Assembly (NCBI GenBank): GCA_905250885.1 | Contig: CAJNOQ010000076.1 | Coordinates: forward strand, 1 to 64,000 | Direction: 5' to 3' | Origin: Didymodactylos carnosus | Taxonomy: Eukaryota; Rotifera; Eurotatoria; Philodinida; Philodinidae | Length of the DNA: 64,000 bases | Shown: piece after piece, positions 48,680-61,600 of the stretch | How the letters are laid out: every line of letters begins with the position of its first letter | Numbering within the stretch: position 1 is the first letter of the stretch | The notes under the pieces: model-generated | Databases searched by the model: none | Told to the model about the DNA's origin: nothing | Seen by the model: the letters and a program-made list of their open reading frames with translations, nothing else | Program-made: the position numbers and the translations under genes

Positions 48680-49330
48680 GAGAACGTCCAGTTTGTCTGG
48701 TCTTGAAAATAGAGTGAAGATTTATTTAATTACAGGTGTCTGTTACCTGCTTTTTTTTTCTTATTCTGGTCAGCTCCAAGGTCAGAACAAGACTCTTGTC
48801 TTATCACTTTCGGAAAGTGATAAGACCAGATCAAGATTCTCTGTTTTTTCTACTGATCAGACAAACGGTAAATCTTGGTTTGGTCTTGACCTTTTTTGTC
48901 TAATCTTGATATTTTCTGAGAACCTGACACTGGTCAGGTTCAAGACAAGAGCTAGGTTTTTTCCATAATCACCGTTTATTTGCTAAGTCACGTAGTATAT
49001 AGTGACCACTAATTTTTCGAAAAATTTCAAAGTTATTCTCATAAGTGATGAGTAATGTCTTAGAGATTTGGGTGGTGAACAAGAGATATCTAGCGGTATT
49101 CCGAGGCTGATGATTACATTGGATGATCTTCAGAAAACTTTCTAGGTTTCAACTGATTTTTGCTCAGTATGAGTGATTAGCAAGCAGCATACCTAATTTT
49201 TACATATATACAACAAACGCGAGATCTTGATTTCTTCCACTGATCTGGAGAAAAAAACAGGTCCTGACCAGGAAAACAGGCGCAGACTTTTTTACTTGCA
49301 GATATCTGACCAGACAAACTGGACATCCTC
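48680..49330. mobile_element. TA-flanked MITE with GTCCAGTTTGTCTGGTC ends and repeated inner motifs
   Basis: The left end GAGAACGTCCAGTTTGTCTGG is matched in reverse complement at 49304-49330, and TA lies outside both ends (48678-48679 and 49331-49332). The inner 600 bp is dense in short words of the CTGGTC / GACCAG / TTGGTCTTGA type in both orientations. It also contains a tight hairpin built from CTTATCACTTTCGGAAAGTG near 48800-48823. This pattern of short terminal repeats plus many subterminal copies differs from the simple fold-back elements in the window. The 91-residue frame over it is a repeat by-product. Confidence 0.7.
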
Positions 49331-49332
49331 TA

Positions 49333-50083
49333 AGACGTTTATTGACGACGAGGGCAGGTGGCGCCAGTTTGTTTTTAACATAAGAAATTAGGAGAAGTAG
49401 CAACTGAGTAGAGCCAAAAGAAAATTGGAGGAAAACGATTACGTTATAAATGAATTCGTGGTGACGAGTTAGGTTAAGGATACCCACCTGTGAGTGCCAG
49501 TCACACCTCCTAGTCTGACGTCTGTCCAGCGCTAAAGAGGTTCGTGTGTTGCAGGAGCTATTACCAACCCTGCTCCAATGTTGTTGTATTTTTCATTTCT
49601 CTCTATAAACAAGAGACTATTCTTACTTTAGAAAAATAGGCGTGAAAATAAAACAAAAGAAAAGACAAAACTGATTTTCTGCAATCAAGTTGATTGCTTC
49701 CACAGCACCAGTTCAATATAATTCGATTTCACGCAACTTTACTGTTGAAATCGAATACTGAAATTGTACTGGCGTCAGCTGAAATCGATAGATGAATTTT
49801 TTTTCAATTATTTCAATAACAGATTCATGATGAGAGTGATTTCGACTCCCAAAACGATTGTAACGGTATCGTGATCGGTACACCCCTCATCTATTTTGAG
49901 CTGAACATATTCTAATATAGGGGAAAGTCTGCGCTGCAAAGTGAAACCACTCCCAGCAGTAAGTCCCACGTCCTTCCTTGAAAATGTTATGAATTTTTAA
50001 GTTTTTTCTTCAAAACCTAAAAGGACTCAATTTTGTAGTTTCATAAACCTTTTTCCCTTTTCCTGTACATTCAAAATTTTTTC
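49333..50083. other. Gene-free stretch with small hairpin
   Basis: No gene is seen. About 49702-49775 contains a short inverted repeat (ACCAGTTCAATATAATTCGA against its partner ending TGTACTGG). The stretch is somewhat less AT-rich than average, as expected for decayed repeats. Confidence 0.4.
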
Positions 50084-50221
50084 TAGACAACATTGCCTAG
50101 ATGTGAATTTTTTTTCGTTCTATCATCTTTTCTTTTCGATTTATAAGAATTTTAAGGTTTTCAGTGTTCAAGAAAAGGTGATAGAACGAAAAGAAATCCA
50201 CACTTGGACAATGTTGTCGAG
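50084..50221. repeat. Short inverted repeat with about 50-bp arms
   Basis: The arm 50084-50136 (AGACAACATTG onwards) pairs with 50170-50221, with a loop of about 33 bp and about 85% identity. Weaker pairing continues outward to about 49990 and 50310, so this may be the core of an older fold-back element of about 320 bp. No target duplication is clear. Confidence 0.55.
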
Positions 50222-53200
50222 TATTTACGATAAAGTTTTGAAGTCCATTGGATCAAGTTATCGAGGGCTCGTAATGGAAAGATATCAAAAATTGAGTTTC
50301 TAGAAAACTCGAGAACCTCGATAGCTAGACAGTTGCGACGAAAATGAAAAGATGCTTAATTGAATTTTCAATTAGTCCTGGAATGCAGAAGGTTTTATCA
50401 TTTTTAGTTTATGATAATTTTTCCTACGGAAAGCCTCAAGAGGAGAGACGGGTAATCTTAGTAATACAAGACGGAATACTAAAAACATGAAATTGAGACA
50501 ATTTTTTGTTCGCTTTTCTACATAAGTTAGACTGTTTTTCTACAAAAAAGAGTTTTTCTCAACTGCTGCAATATGTCGTTCACGGTTACATCGATATACG
50601 ATCTATCGAGAAATTTTATCGAAGTATCATGGCATTTGAGTTCATGAAGAAAGTAAAAGAGTGAAATATGGAAGATAGTTATGCTGAATTATCTGTTTGC
50701 TTGAATAGGTTTTTTTGAGCTTTGTTTCTTTGTTACAGATATTTAATTTATTTAGTTTTGCTGCATCTGAAAGAAGTAGTCATCAATAAATGTTTTTCAC
50801 GAAATAAACAAGAAAGAAGTAAGGTTCACGCTTTGTTTTTATGTGCACCTGACTGACAGTAAAAGTCATCTGCGGAAATTAGTGACACTTAAATACTGAA
50901 AGGTTATGAAGCGGGGTGTTACAATTCGTTTTCCCCAGTAAAATGATTTTATTCGTTTGGAGAAAACTCACTAAGCCAAGCAGAATTTTTGCGAACGTGT
51001 CCCCACTTTTGTGATCGATCTATTTTTCTATACAGCGAGCACTTTTCGCTAGGCAGGCAGACATCAACTTTTTTATCATCGGAAATGGTTATTTTGGGCT
51101 TAGAATTACTCTTTATATCTAAAAATAGTATTCTCACAAGGAAAAGTCTTATTCTAAAAGCTTTTAGCTTCTGATCATTCCTCTTAGGTATAATTTTTTA
51201 ACCGGGAAAAAATATCTAAAAAAATGTTTGAATAAATACATCATCTGATGCAGTTTTTGCACTGATTCTAAATATGCCCTCAGATTTTAATACAAATATT
51301 TTTGGACTGAAAAAACTGGATTTTTGGAAAACCTGTTATGTGGTGAAGAAGCATTTGTGCTAGTTTGCGCTATATGTATAGGCGTTTTACAGATGGCAGA
51401 GCATACGTACAACGTTGAGGGAGCTTGAACCACAGAGAAATTTGGAGTGCTTATTGGACTGAAGACGTCTGTTCGGAAAACATTGGTCGTTTTGAAAACA
51501 ATTTTACTTAGATTTAGGCCGAAATAACTTTTTTTCTCATAGATATCTAAGAGGACAAAAAATCTGATGCTATTTACTTTAGCGCATATCTCGAAGTGTA
51601 TTTTTCTTTATAAGAATTTAAAAAAAATACGCTTTCGATTTTTTGTCAAATATCCGCATGGACTGTACTCGAGGTGCCAGATAGAATTCGCTCTAACTAA
51701 GGGGAAATTTTTAGCTATTAAGACTGAGCTGAATGGTTAAAAGTGTTTTGCAAAAAAAATAGATGTTGTTTCCTGTTGATTCACTCACTTACATTATTTA
51801 TATAGTTAGTTTTTATTCTCATAGTTTTGCTTAGTCTCCTATAATTGGATAGCTTCTCCGCCTTTCACATGTACCGGAAACACGCCTTTGTAAATGTGTT
51901 CTTTCTTTCTTTCTTTCTTTTTTACATTTTTTATTTAACAAAAATATTTTTGTTCTTAGTTTTACTATTTCTCCTAGTTGATAAAAAATAGATTATATCT
52001 GTTCTTTTGTTCAGATTCTCTATGCATTCTTTTTCTTTGCGTTTTGTTGAATATAAATAATAATGTCTTCTTCTTTTCTTTCCTCAAGCGATTCTTTAAT
52101 AAATGTAATAATATGATATGATATGTACATGATTGAACACACTAACGAACGTTAAACATGTGTTTATATATATATTGACCGAATCTAATAGAATTTTCTT
52201 TTTCCATGTCAGTGAAATAGTTACAGAAACACAATAGAAGATTTATAGACATAGTCTTTATGTAAGTCAATAAAGTCAATGGGGTTTTATCATCTTATGT
52301 GTTGTTGAAGATAGAACAGAGCAGGATTACACGGTAGATTTAAGAAAAAGTGATATGAATATTGATACAAAACTTTTTCAAAAATTGTTAATATCATAAC
52401 TAAATTCCTTCTATTCGAGAGAATAGAGAAAGATAGATAGTATAATAGTAGCAAAATCTTTAATGACTATCAGGGATAAAATATGATCTTTCAAATTCGT
52501 TCATTGTATATAGTTCAATTTGACAGGTTATTTTTTAATTATAATTATTGGTCTGTCATCGGATATTGTTATTCAGCGCATAATTCACTAACTTGTCGCC
52601 AAAAACAGTCTTCATATTCCGGTTCGTTATGAGTGTAATATTGCTTGAATCAATTCCAGTGAATATGTATATGAGAAAATAGACCTATACATATATATAC
52701 ACGCTCATCAATTATAATAAGTGAAAGAACGACGAACTATATAAGAAAAATTTTTATTCATCATTAATTTTATAGTACTATTCGCTCATCTTTGTTTTAG
52801 GAAGAATGAAACGTCATCTTTAAACATTTTAAATTGATTATTACGGAAGTATTCAGCAACGCATTTTTTTTTTCTCCTTTGTCTACATAGTGAAATGAAG
52901 AACAAAAATAAAGAAAAAGCACTTTTTCTCTCAATATGTTTTTAACTACGAAATTCTATACAGTAGAAGGAAATGCTATATGCAGTAGCAGCTCTCTAAT
53001 GTCATTTCCTGACAAATTTTTCAAAAATGATAAATGAAATAAAAAATTTAAACAAAAGGACATTTAGTCAAGAGTAAGTAGTTTTATTTCTAATTAGTTT
53101 GACGATTGGTTAATATAAAGTTTGATATAGTTTTCTAGTAAATAAACTTGGCAGAATTTGTAGACTGCTAAAAACGAATCACATTAGCAATATTTGTCTA

Positions 53201-56200
53201 AGAAATGTAATTTTATCACTTTTTTTTAGAAAATTAAAGAATAAGAGTTAAAAATCTTATATAACTGGTCACAAATTTTGAAAAAGAACTAGAAAATGAT
53301 ATATTCAAATTATTTGATAATTAATTTATACAAAGATCTGAATTTTTTTATTTCTTTTATCGTTAAGTAAATACTACTACTGCTAAAGACAGATTAAACA
53401 AATGAATGAAGTTTGTCAAAAAGAACTGATCTGACATGATTTTTTTAAATAATCTTGATAATTCTGCCACATTTATCAAATGACTTTAAAGCATTCTCCA
53501 TTTATACTTCTTTACGGTTTATTTCTTCAGAAATCCAATTGTACATTGTTTACATAATTAATATCTTCGACTTATGAGATGTTTAAGATATAAATAACAA
53601 ATATAGGTTAGAATGACGTAAGAGTTCGGTGTTTTTCTCTTTGACCATTTTAAAGTTAAACATTTTCCCATAAAATAAAATCATATGGCTTTTTTGTAGT
53701 TCACACACTGAGATAGAATTCATCGAATAAGGTCGTTTCATGTCCTAAATCAAACTGGTACAGAAACATAAGATAAGATGAGAAAGTAAATAGAAAATAA
53801 TAGTGACTATTTTTGTCATTTAAATGTTGCATAAGTCTACCGATTGACTTTAATAGAAAGTCTCATTCTATTGAGATCAATTATTCGGTGTTAAAATACA
53901 ATCAAAAGAGATTAATCCGTGGTAAAGATAAAATAGGCACCTCTGTTTTCTGGTTGATGATTAATTTTTACGTTGATGGTGGAAAAATTAATTATCTATC
54001 TACCTTTGAAAACTTTCGTAGTCTGACATAGTTGGGGAAAGATGATTTTTGATTATAAAATAGTGGACATAAAGCATTATTTGTTAAAAATACTGCTGAT
54101 TGATCAAGATGACTGGGGCATGATACGGCAACATCATCAACAAATATCCATGAGCATCGTCCCAGAACGTCGAAAACAGTGTAATTAATTGTCAATAAAA
54201 TAACCATATAAGCCATTCAATATTAGTTAAACGGACATTTTTACATCACTTTTTATTGCAAAAAATTGCGATAATTTTTTCACCGTTTTTTTGCATTTAA
54301 ACTGAAAACGTTTAATGCCTGAAAGTGGCAATTCTATTAAGACAAAAAAAATGAAGAATTTTTATTTATGATAATCATTTTAAGGCTGTTATTGCACTTG
54401 CACCATTGTGAGCCGTTAACAATTTATGGTTCGAGCATTTTCTGAAGTCAGTAATCTTACAAAGACTGAGTTCATAAACTCCAATAGTTTTGGTTCCTTA
54501 GAACCATGGCACCATCACTAGTGTTAGTCCCAGAACAAAGGCCAAGTTTCGATGACTTGTGTAATTGAAGAAGAGAAAAATTCTGAGTTCTGTTAAAAGA
54601 ATCAGTATCATATTAATATTGGTGGAAATAGCGAAACAAAAGGGTGAATGATTCGTTAACAAATGATTAAAAACTGACATTTAAGTGCCAAAGTTAAATG
54701 CTACTTTTTTTCCTGATACTTTAACTGCTCAAAACGGCAAGCTAACAGGCAGTTAATGGCCGATGTGAATTTTAGTTTCAAGTACATGCGATTAAATGTA
54801 TTTTTTTAGACCTTGATTCATGTTGAAGTAAAGGAGAAAAGACGGTGTTTGTTACCTTTTTGGGCAATTTTTTAACCGGTTAAAAGTCAGTTTTTTCGGT
54901 ATAAAGTTAACAGGCTATGCATGAGTTATTAAATGACCTGGGTCATGTATTAACAAAGACAGTAGCAATATTAAAAGAGCAAGAGCGACCGGCTAGTGAA
55001 CAATGATAGAAATCAGAACTTCGATCATTATTAAATTACTTCTTTCAATGTGATTATAATGATGATAGCAGTGATAAAACGTTACTGTATAATTTGTGAA
55101 ATAGAAACATATTGAAGTTCAGCTAATAACTGCCACAAACTACTTTGGCGGTTTCATGTTAACGATAACCAGAGATGCTACATCCAAAAGCAGATGAAAA
55201 GTCCACACACAATAAGACGTTGTCGCCAACTGTGTAGCTTACTTAGATGAAGAGCTATGACTTCTACAGAGCGCGATGGACTTATATAACAGTAGACTTT
55301 TATGTAGACAGACGGTGTATAAAGAAAATTTAGAGAGATTTATTGGAATATAATTGTCCAAGAGCTACTATTCGGATAGAAGGTGATAGCACCGTGATAT
55401 GCGTTATGAGCCATCTTTTAGTTCAAAGAAGGTTTAAAATTTGGAGCAAAAGGAAGAAATACTCTTACTGAGCCTGAGATCAATTTTGGTTCATGAATGG
55501 TAGATTGTCGGAGAAAGTCACTGTAAAAATTTTCTATCGGGTTTCGTCCATCGGGTCCTTACTCAGTTTAAGTCGAAGTCTACATCACATTATGATAGAT
55601 ACTTTCACTGTTCCTGTTCTTTGCTTTCCGCAATTATCCCATTAGCAAGACACCATTGACGAGCATATTTGCCAACATTTCCTCATACTGGTCAATTTAA
55701 CTTGAGTTATAGTTGCCTGATTGTTACTAATGGCTGCTACTACCAAGCTCGACGTGGTTGAGTACTCTCAATCACATGCTCTACTATGAATAGAGACCCC
55801 TAGCTCGCAAATATTTTTATAGGTAGGGCACATATTGTTAGCAGCAGAAGAAGAATTAAAAATTTGAAAGCACATAAAAGGTCAAAAGTCAGAATTTTTC
55901 TGTCAAAATCGAGAACAAAAATTAAAGAAACATTTCAACAAAACTTTTGGGCTCTTTTCGGTTTATACTACTCTCTCTCTTTTTCGATACACCATTTCAA
56001 ACAAAATTCTAATCCGTATGTTGCTAAATCTTCCTATTGGCCGTCTAGCGATCTTTTACGTTATAGATAGACGTACAGATTAATTTCAAATTTTGGACTA
56101 ATTCTGACTTAAATATCCATAATATTTTTAATGTTCACTTTTTAGTTTTAAAGTAATTTACTGATGCATTTTTTCTATTTTTTCAACGATCTCAACAAAA

Positions 56201-57218
56201 GAAAAAGACTATATGTTAGAGAAAAGGCAAAAAAATTCAAATCTATGTACATAAATATGTGGACGTTAGAAAAAACTATCACATCTGTTTTAGCGCATAA
56301 CTAAAGAATCCATATTACTTTAGCGGTATCTTTGAACATACTGATATGATTTCGTCTCATTCTTTTTTCTGAAATTTTTTCATCTAAGATATATATAGAT
56401 AGATTCTAGACGAAAAACAAAAATATTGCCTCAATTTCTTCTTTTCGTTCTATTTCTTTTCATCGATATACTCTTGCTCTCTCATCGTTGGTTCTTGTTT
56501 TCCGATTTCGATAGAAAAAAAAGTGCAAAATTCACACACAATCATTGAACTAATCGAATAAACAAGAAAATAACGTAATTCATATATTATAAAGCAGAAA
56601 TAATCATTCAGTTTCAAATAGTTTCATTAAAATGGTATTTATAACCCGAATCCTAATGACTTGTACCTTATAATGAACTACATGCATCAGCATCATCGAT
56701 GGTATGTTAAAATTTTGTTATGTTTTTTTCAATAATTTCACACACATAACGGTGTTGGATGAACGTCATAGCTAGAAAAAGAGAACGGTAGGTGAGTTTA
56801 ATCATCAAGAAGACTCAGCGAATACAAACCATCATTAATTGTGTAGATGAAAGTGACCTGTCTCTATGAAACAGTTTAGCTCGACCTTCAAAGCAGTGTG
56901 AGGGTCAGAATAAACAATTTATCCGAATGTTTCATACGTTTGTTTAAAAGGTTTACTGTGTAAGTTTATATACAGTTACATTTTCAAAAAACATTTTACT
57001 GTAGGAAAAACAAAAAATCTCACAAAGCAGGGTGAGGTTTTCTCTATCTACTTTCTAAGTCTCTTGTAACAGTTCACTTTTTCGTATGTCACGTTTCGGA
57101 GTCCTGTCAAGGAAGCTAAGAGACGTCTTATTTTGAATAGCAAACATTTTTCTTTAAAATGACATTTAGAAGAATGTGAATCTCTTATAGTGTTCATTTA
57201 ATTGATATGTATGCCTTT
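50222..57218. other. Seven-kilobase gene-free stretch
   Basis: I find no supportable gene. A (TTTC)n microsatellite is at 51899-51920. About 54917-55840 is less AT-rich and contains short open runs separated by stops that read like decayed coding sequence, for example from the ATG at 54917 (MHELLNDLGHVLTKTVAIL), but no family is recognised. The rest is AT-rich and featureless. Confidence 0.45.
51899..51920. repeat. TTTC microsatellite
   Basis: About five tandem TTTC units in an intergenic AT-rich region; no gene nearby. Confidence 0.8.
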
Positions 57219-57810
57219 GGTCGGAAACTCAAAACACCGAAAGGGAAAACACAGAATGTATAAGACCGAAACGAAGAATCTTGAAAACCTGAAATGTAGA
57301 AAGTGTAAAATATAGAAAATGCAGAATGTCGAACAGTAAAAACAACGGAAATGTGAGTTTTGAAATTGGACTCGTATCTCCAAAATGCTTCTTGCTCATA
57401 GTTCTATCGAAAGATCTACATATTTTTTGTGCACATTGCCATTTTGTTTAAATGGCGTGTTCGTAAAATTTACAGGTGATCATCAACATTTGCTAAGTCC
57501 AGCGAATATTGAAATTCGACAGTTTAACAAAAAGTGGAAACACGAACGCTCAATGAATTCATTGAAAGATGTAGAATTCCATTTTCGCTATTCGCTTCTC
57601 CAACAACAAGCAGCTAGCAAAACCAGAAAAAAGCATTTTGGGGATACCAGTCCGATTTCAAGCGGCTTCCGCTCATAGTTTAGTTGCTTTTAGCGTCCTA
57701 CATTTTCGACATTTTTGTTTTCTACATATCAGATTTTCGAGATTCTTCGTTTCGATCGTATGCATTCTGCGTTTTCGCTTCCGATGTTTTGAGTTTTCAA
57801 GATTCGGCCA
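57219..57810. mobile_element. Old inverted-repeat element with a 230-bp core
   Basis: The arms 57219-57393 and about 57627-57810 are reverse complements at about 75-80% identity with several indels. They share blocks such as ACTCAAAACA, GAAACGAAGAATCT and CCAAAATGCTT. The core is not repeated and keeps an open plus-strand frame of 97 residues that starts in the left arm (57385-57678). The frame has no motif I know. No clear target duplication is seen. It is the most diverged of the inverted-repeat elements here. Confidence 0.6.
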
Positions 57811-58657
57811 TGTATTCGTTTAATTACGATTTTATAGAAAATGTTTTCTCTTCAAAATAAGATGTCTCTGAACTTTCCTGATAGGGCTACAATCTTGAAA
57901 AAACGTGACTAATGTACGAATTAGTGGACCTTTACATGGGCAGGTCAGAAAAGATATTAATTAAAAATTCTCAACTGCTGTGATCGATGTTGATTTACGA
58001 ATTTAAGTGAAAAGGATCGTTTGCTTGTCGAGACAGTGTTTTTGTCTTATAAAAATGTTTTCGCACATACAGATAAAGAAAGGAAAAATAAGCTCTCTAG
58101 TTTAAATTCTTTGACGTTGATTGATTGTTCAACTTCAATAATCAATCAAAAGTTTCTAATCAGTTGTATGTGTTACTGAACATGAATATAAAGTGTGATT
58201 GTTTAAAAAACAACAACAACAAACGTCAAATTTATGTCTCATACAACTATACATTATGCTTTGTCCTAGATTGGCTCCTATTTTTCTGTTACATGTACAT
58301 AAATAGATACATATTTCAAGTGTAAAAGAAGAAAGATATATCCTTATTACAATATGATTAATTCTGTTCTCCACCATCGAGAAAAAGAGATATTTACTGA
58401 CACGTAAACTAGTCCAGTTCTTATTAATAAGATTGCACACTATTTAATGGTCAATGTTTGCGGACATTATAACTGTAGCATGTTGAGTAGGAATAGAGTA
58501 TCATTTTTCTTCTAATTTGAAATATGTTCTCAAAAAAAGATTATCTAATATGCTTACTGAGCAAAAGTAGATAAAGTTATCGGTAATAATCAAGTGTAAT
58601 GAGAAACTAGAAAAATAAAAATTTTAACTGTTTTTTGTTTTTGTCTGTTTATTGTAG
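57811..58657. other. Stretch upstream of the first identified Axin exon
   Basis: No separate gene is seen. The region ends in a good 3' splice site (TTTTTGTCTGTTTATTGTAG), so at least one upstream Axin exon, coding or not, should exist to the left; I could not identify it. Confidence 0.5.
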
Positions 58658-58664
58658 GTTTGGT

Positions 58665-61600
58665 ATGGCCACAACACCGTCAAAGTTAACTAGTAGTGAA
58701 CAACCTGAATTACCATTGATTTCGTCAACACCAACAGCATCACATTCGGTTACGAATACTATCACTAATAATAATCATTTATCACTCACACCATCACCAC
58801 CAAATGATAATCAACGACAAGAATTTTTATCGTTAATAAATAATACGGAAAATTGTGATATATTTTATAAATATATGAAAAATGAAAATTTAACCTATGT
58901 ATTAGAATTTTATCTTGCATGCGATGGTTTAAGACATCATCTCGATGACGAAAGTAAAACAGGTGAAATAATTAATTTAATTAATACACATTATATTAAA
59001 AATAAAAGTTTATCAACAAGTTCGAAATTTCGATTATCCGATGATATTCTGAAATTAATTAAAACAAAACTCAATAGAAAAGAATATCATTTAAAATTTT
59101 ACGATATTGCTCAAGAATATGTATTTAAATACATGTTACAAACATGTTATCCAAAATTTTTACTAGTACAACAGCAACAACAACAACCACCATTAAAATG
59201 TCAAACAAAATCACAAACTTCTACGCCAATACATAATAATTATTTAATAACAGGACAAAAAACTATAGTGTTTGATCAATTCAAACAACAACGATTCTAT
59301 AACAATAACAATAAAAGTCAATTTTCCAGTCCGATGATAACACCATCTATTCTAAAGTAAGTACTGATTATAGATGTCGACAGATACTTATTTCGATCGT
59401 GGATAGTGCATTTCAAAAAGTCAATTGTTTTTTATTCGAAACAAGAATATAATTAAATTACATGTGTGTCATAGACAATAAAAATAGCTAAAATATAAAT
59501 ATCTCTCTATTGATAAATTAAAAATCAAATATATGCAAAAATAAGGTGGCAATAAACAATTAGAAACCATTTGTGAAAAACACAATTATGCATACAAATG
59601 AGTTTAAATTGTTTGTAACTTTATTGAATTGTCAAGGATGATTACTTTTGCTGGTTAGATGTGTAAAAATATGTGATTGATTTGAAAATGTGTATAAATA
59701 TATTCATTCTCTTTTCTTAAGTGATCTTTACCACAATAATGACTACATCTCACATATTCATACAATTAGATAAGAATAGAAAATAAATTTAATAGAGGCT
59801 TTTCAGTAGCAGAAAATTTTGTGACTAATATGCGGACTATTTATTAGATTTACGATGATAAAAATCGTCTTGGATAGTGACTTGTCTTCTGGTGTTCTTG
59901 CTAGCTGTTGACTCACTCATTAGACATTCCAAAAGGGTAGATGATAAATCTTTTACATATCTTGAGACTCCGACAATTTGAGAATGTATTTTATCATTTT
60001 AGTGCATCGACCTCAAGCAATGCAAACAGAAGCGTTATTACTCAATTTTTCGATGCTAAGTGAGTAAGAAATGTTCTTAGTATGCATGTCACATGCCTTT
60101 TCTTTTTGTATTATTATCATTCACATAGCCAATTAGCCAATTTAACTTTTGTGTTATTGAGTTCGCATATCTAATCATAGATTAATCACACACACTTTCA
60201 TAAAAGAGAAACATTTTCACGTCTATCAGTTTTGTTTGATCCTGTGCCGATTCCTTTCTCTGTTTTCCGCTAAAAAAAATTTTCTCCATGTTTGAAATTT
60301 TAACACCATTACTTTTTTTCTTCTTGTTCTTCATGATAGCTCTATTAGAAATAGGTGTTAGATTGATTATACGCCATCATCTCTTGGTTCTTTGGTGTGT
60401 GCGTATGTGTTTTCTTTTTGTCATTGTGGAAAAGAAGTGACACTTGTTGGTTTGCCTCGAACTACAACTACCATATGGTTGAATGAGTAAATTCTAATTC
60501 TGGGCGTGTTATACCTCGAAAATGTGATAATAGGAAAATGGACAAAAGTGACCATACTACATTCAGTGAAATATATCCTCGAGAGAAAATTCCAACAAAG
60601 ATAAAAAATTATTAAACATTTTTCTTCGTCAAGTATTATGTCGTGTTAAGTATCAGTGATAGCCAAAAATATTTTATATTCAAAAACATACTACAGAATT
60701 ATTGCTGTGGGCTAATAGTATTAGTATAGCTGTGCTAGAATCGAATTTAGTCGACACCAGAGATATTAAACCAACCGTATCACATCTAATGTTAGTTCTA
60801 TTTGTAACTCTAGTGGCTTATAAGTTTTATTCGCTTCTTGTCTGCGGACACTGAATGCTAGTCTTCTATCAATATGATATAAAACGAAATGATAGTAGTG
60901 CAGAAGAAATCTGTTGAATCTAAATCCCACGGCTGAGTCTGTCGATAATATGCAGAATTTCCATTTTATTGAATATTAATTTTTCTTTGGATATTTATTG
61001 TTTAAATAGAGGCAGATTTTATCCACTCACTGTTATATGTTGCATCATCTTTTTCTCTTATTAGAGCTCCATATAAAATGAGCTATCTATTTTGAGTGTT
61101 CTCTGTTTCCCACCTAAGACGAACTGTCTTTCTTCAATCTATGATGCTATGGTACACTAAAAAACGATACTCTATGTATATTAGTCGTTCAATTTTTTTT
61201 CTTTCTTCGGATTTATTCAGTTGCGGTACTGTTTCTTTGTTCTTTAAACTTCAAACAATCGGCATTATTTGATCACTACAACTTCTAACGTTAATCGGTC
61301 AGTTTGATCTTGTCAACATGAATCAAATTCAATTAGATTATATTATTGTGCCGCGTTGTTAAAAAGCAGACAATCAAAAAAAAAAAGAAGGAAACTAAAT
61401 TCATTTTTCTCTCTTTCACCTCATTTCTGTTCCTCTCCCGAACAAAAAACGACAAATAATCTTTAGTAATTTTACCATAAGTTCTATTGTTTTATACTCA
61501 GAAAACGTTCAAAATATGATGGTACTATTAGCAAGATATCCATATCAGGAACATTTCATTTCGTAAGTTATTACTTTTTTTCGCTCTTCTACAGTATAGA

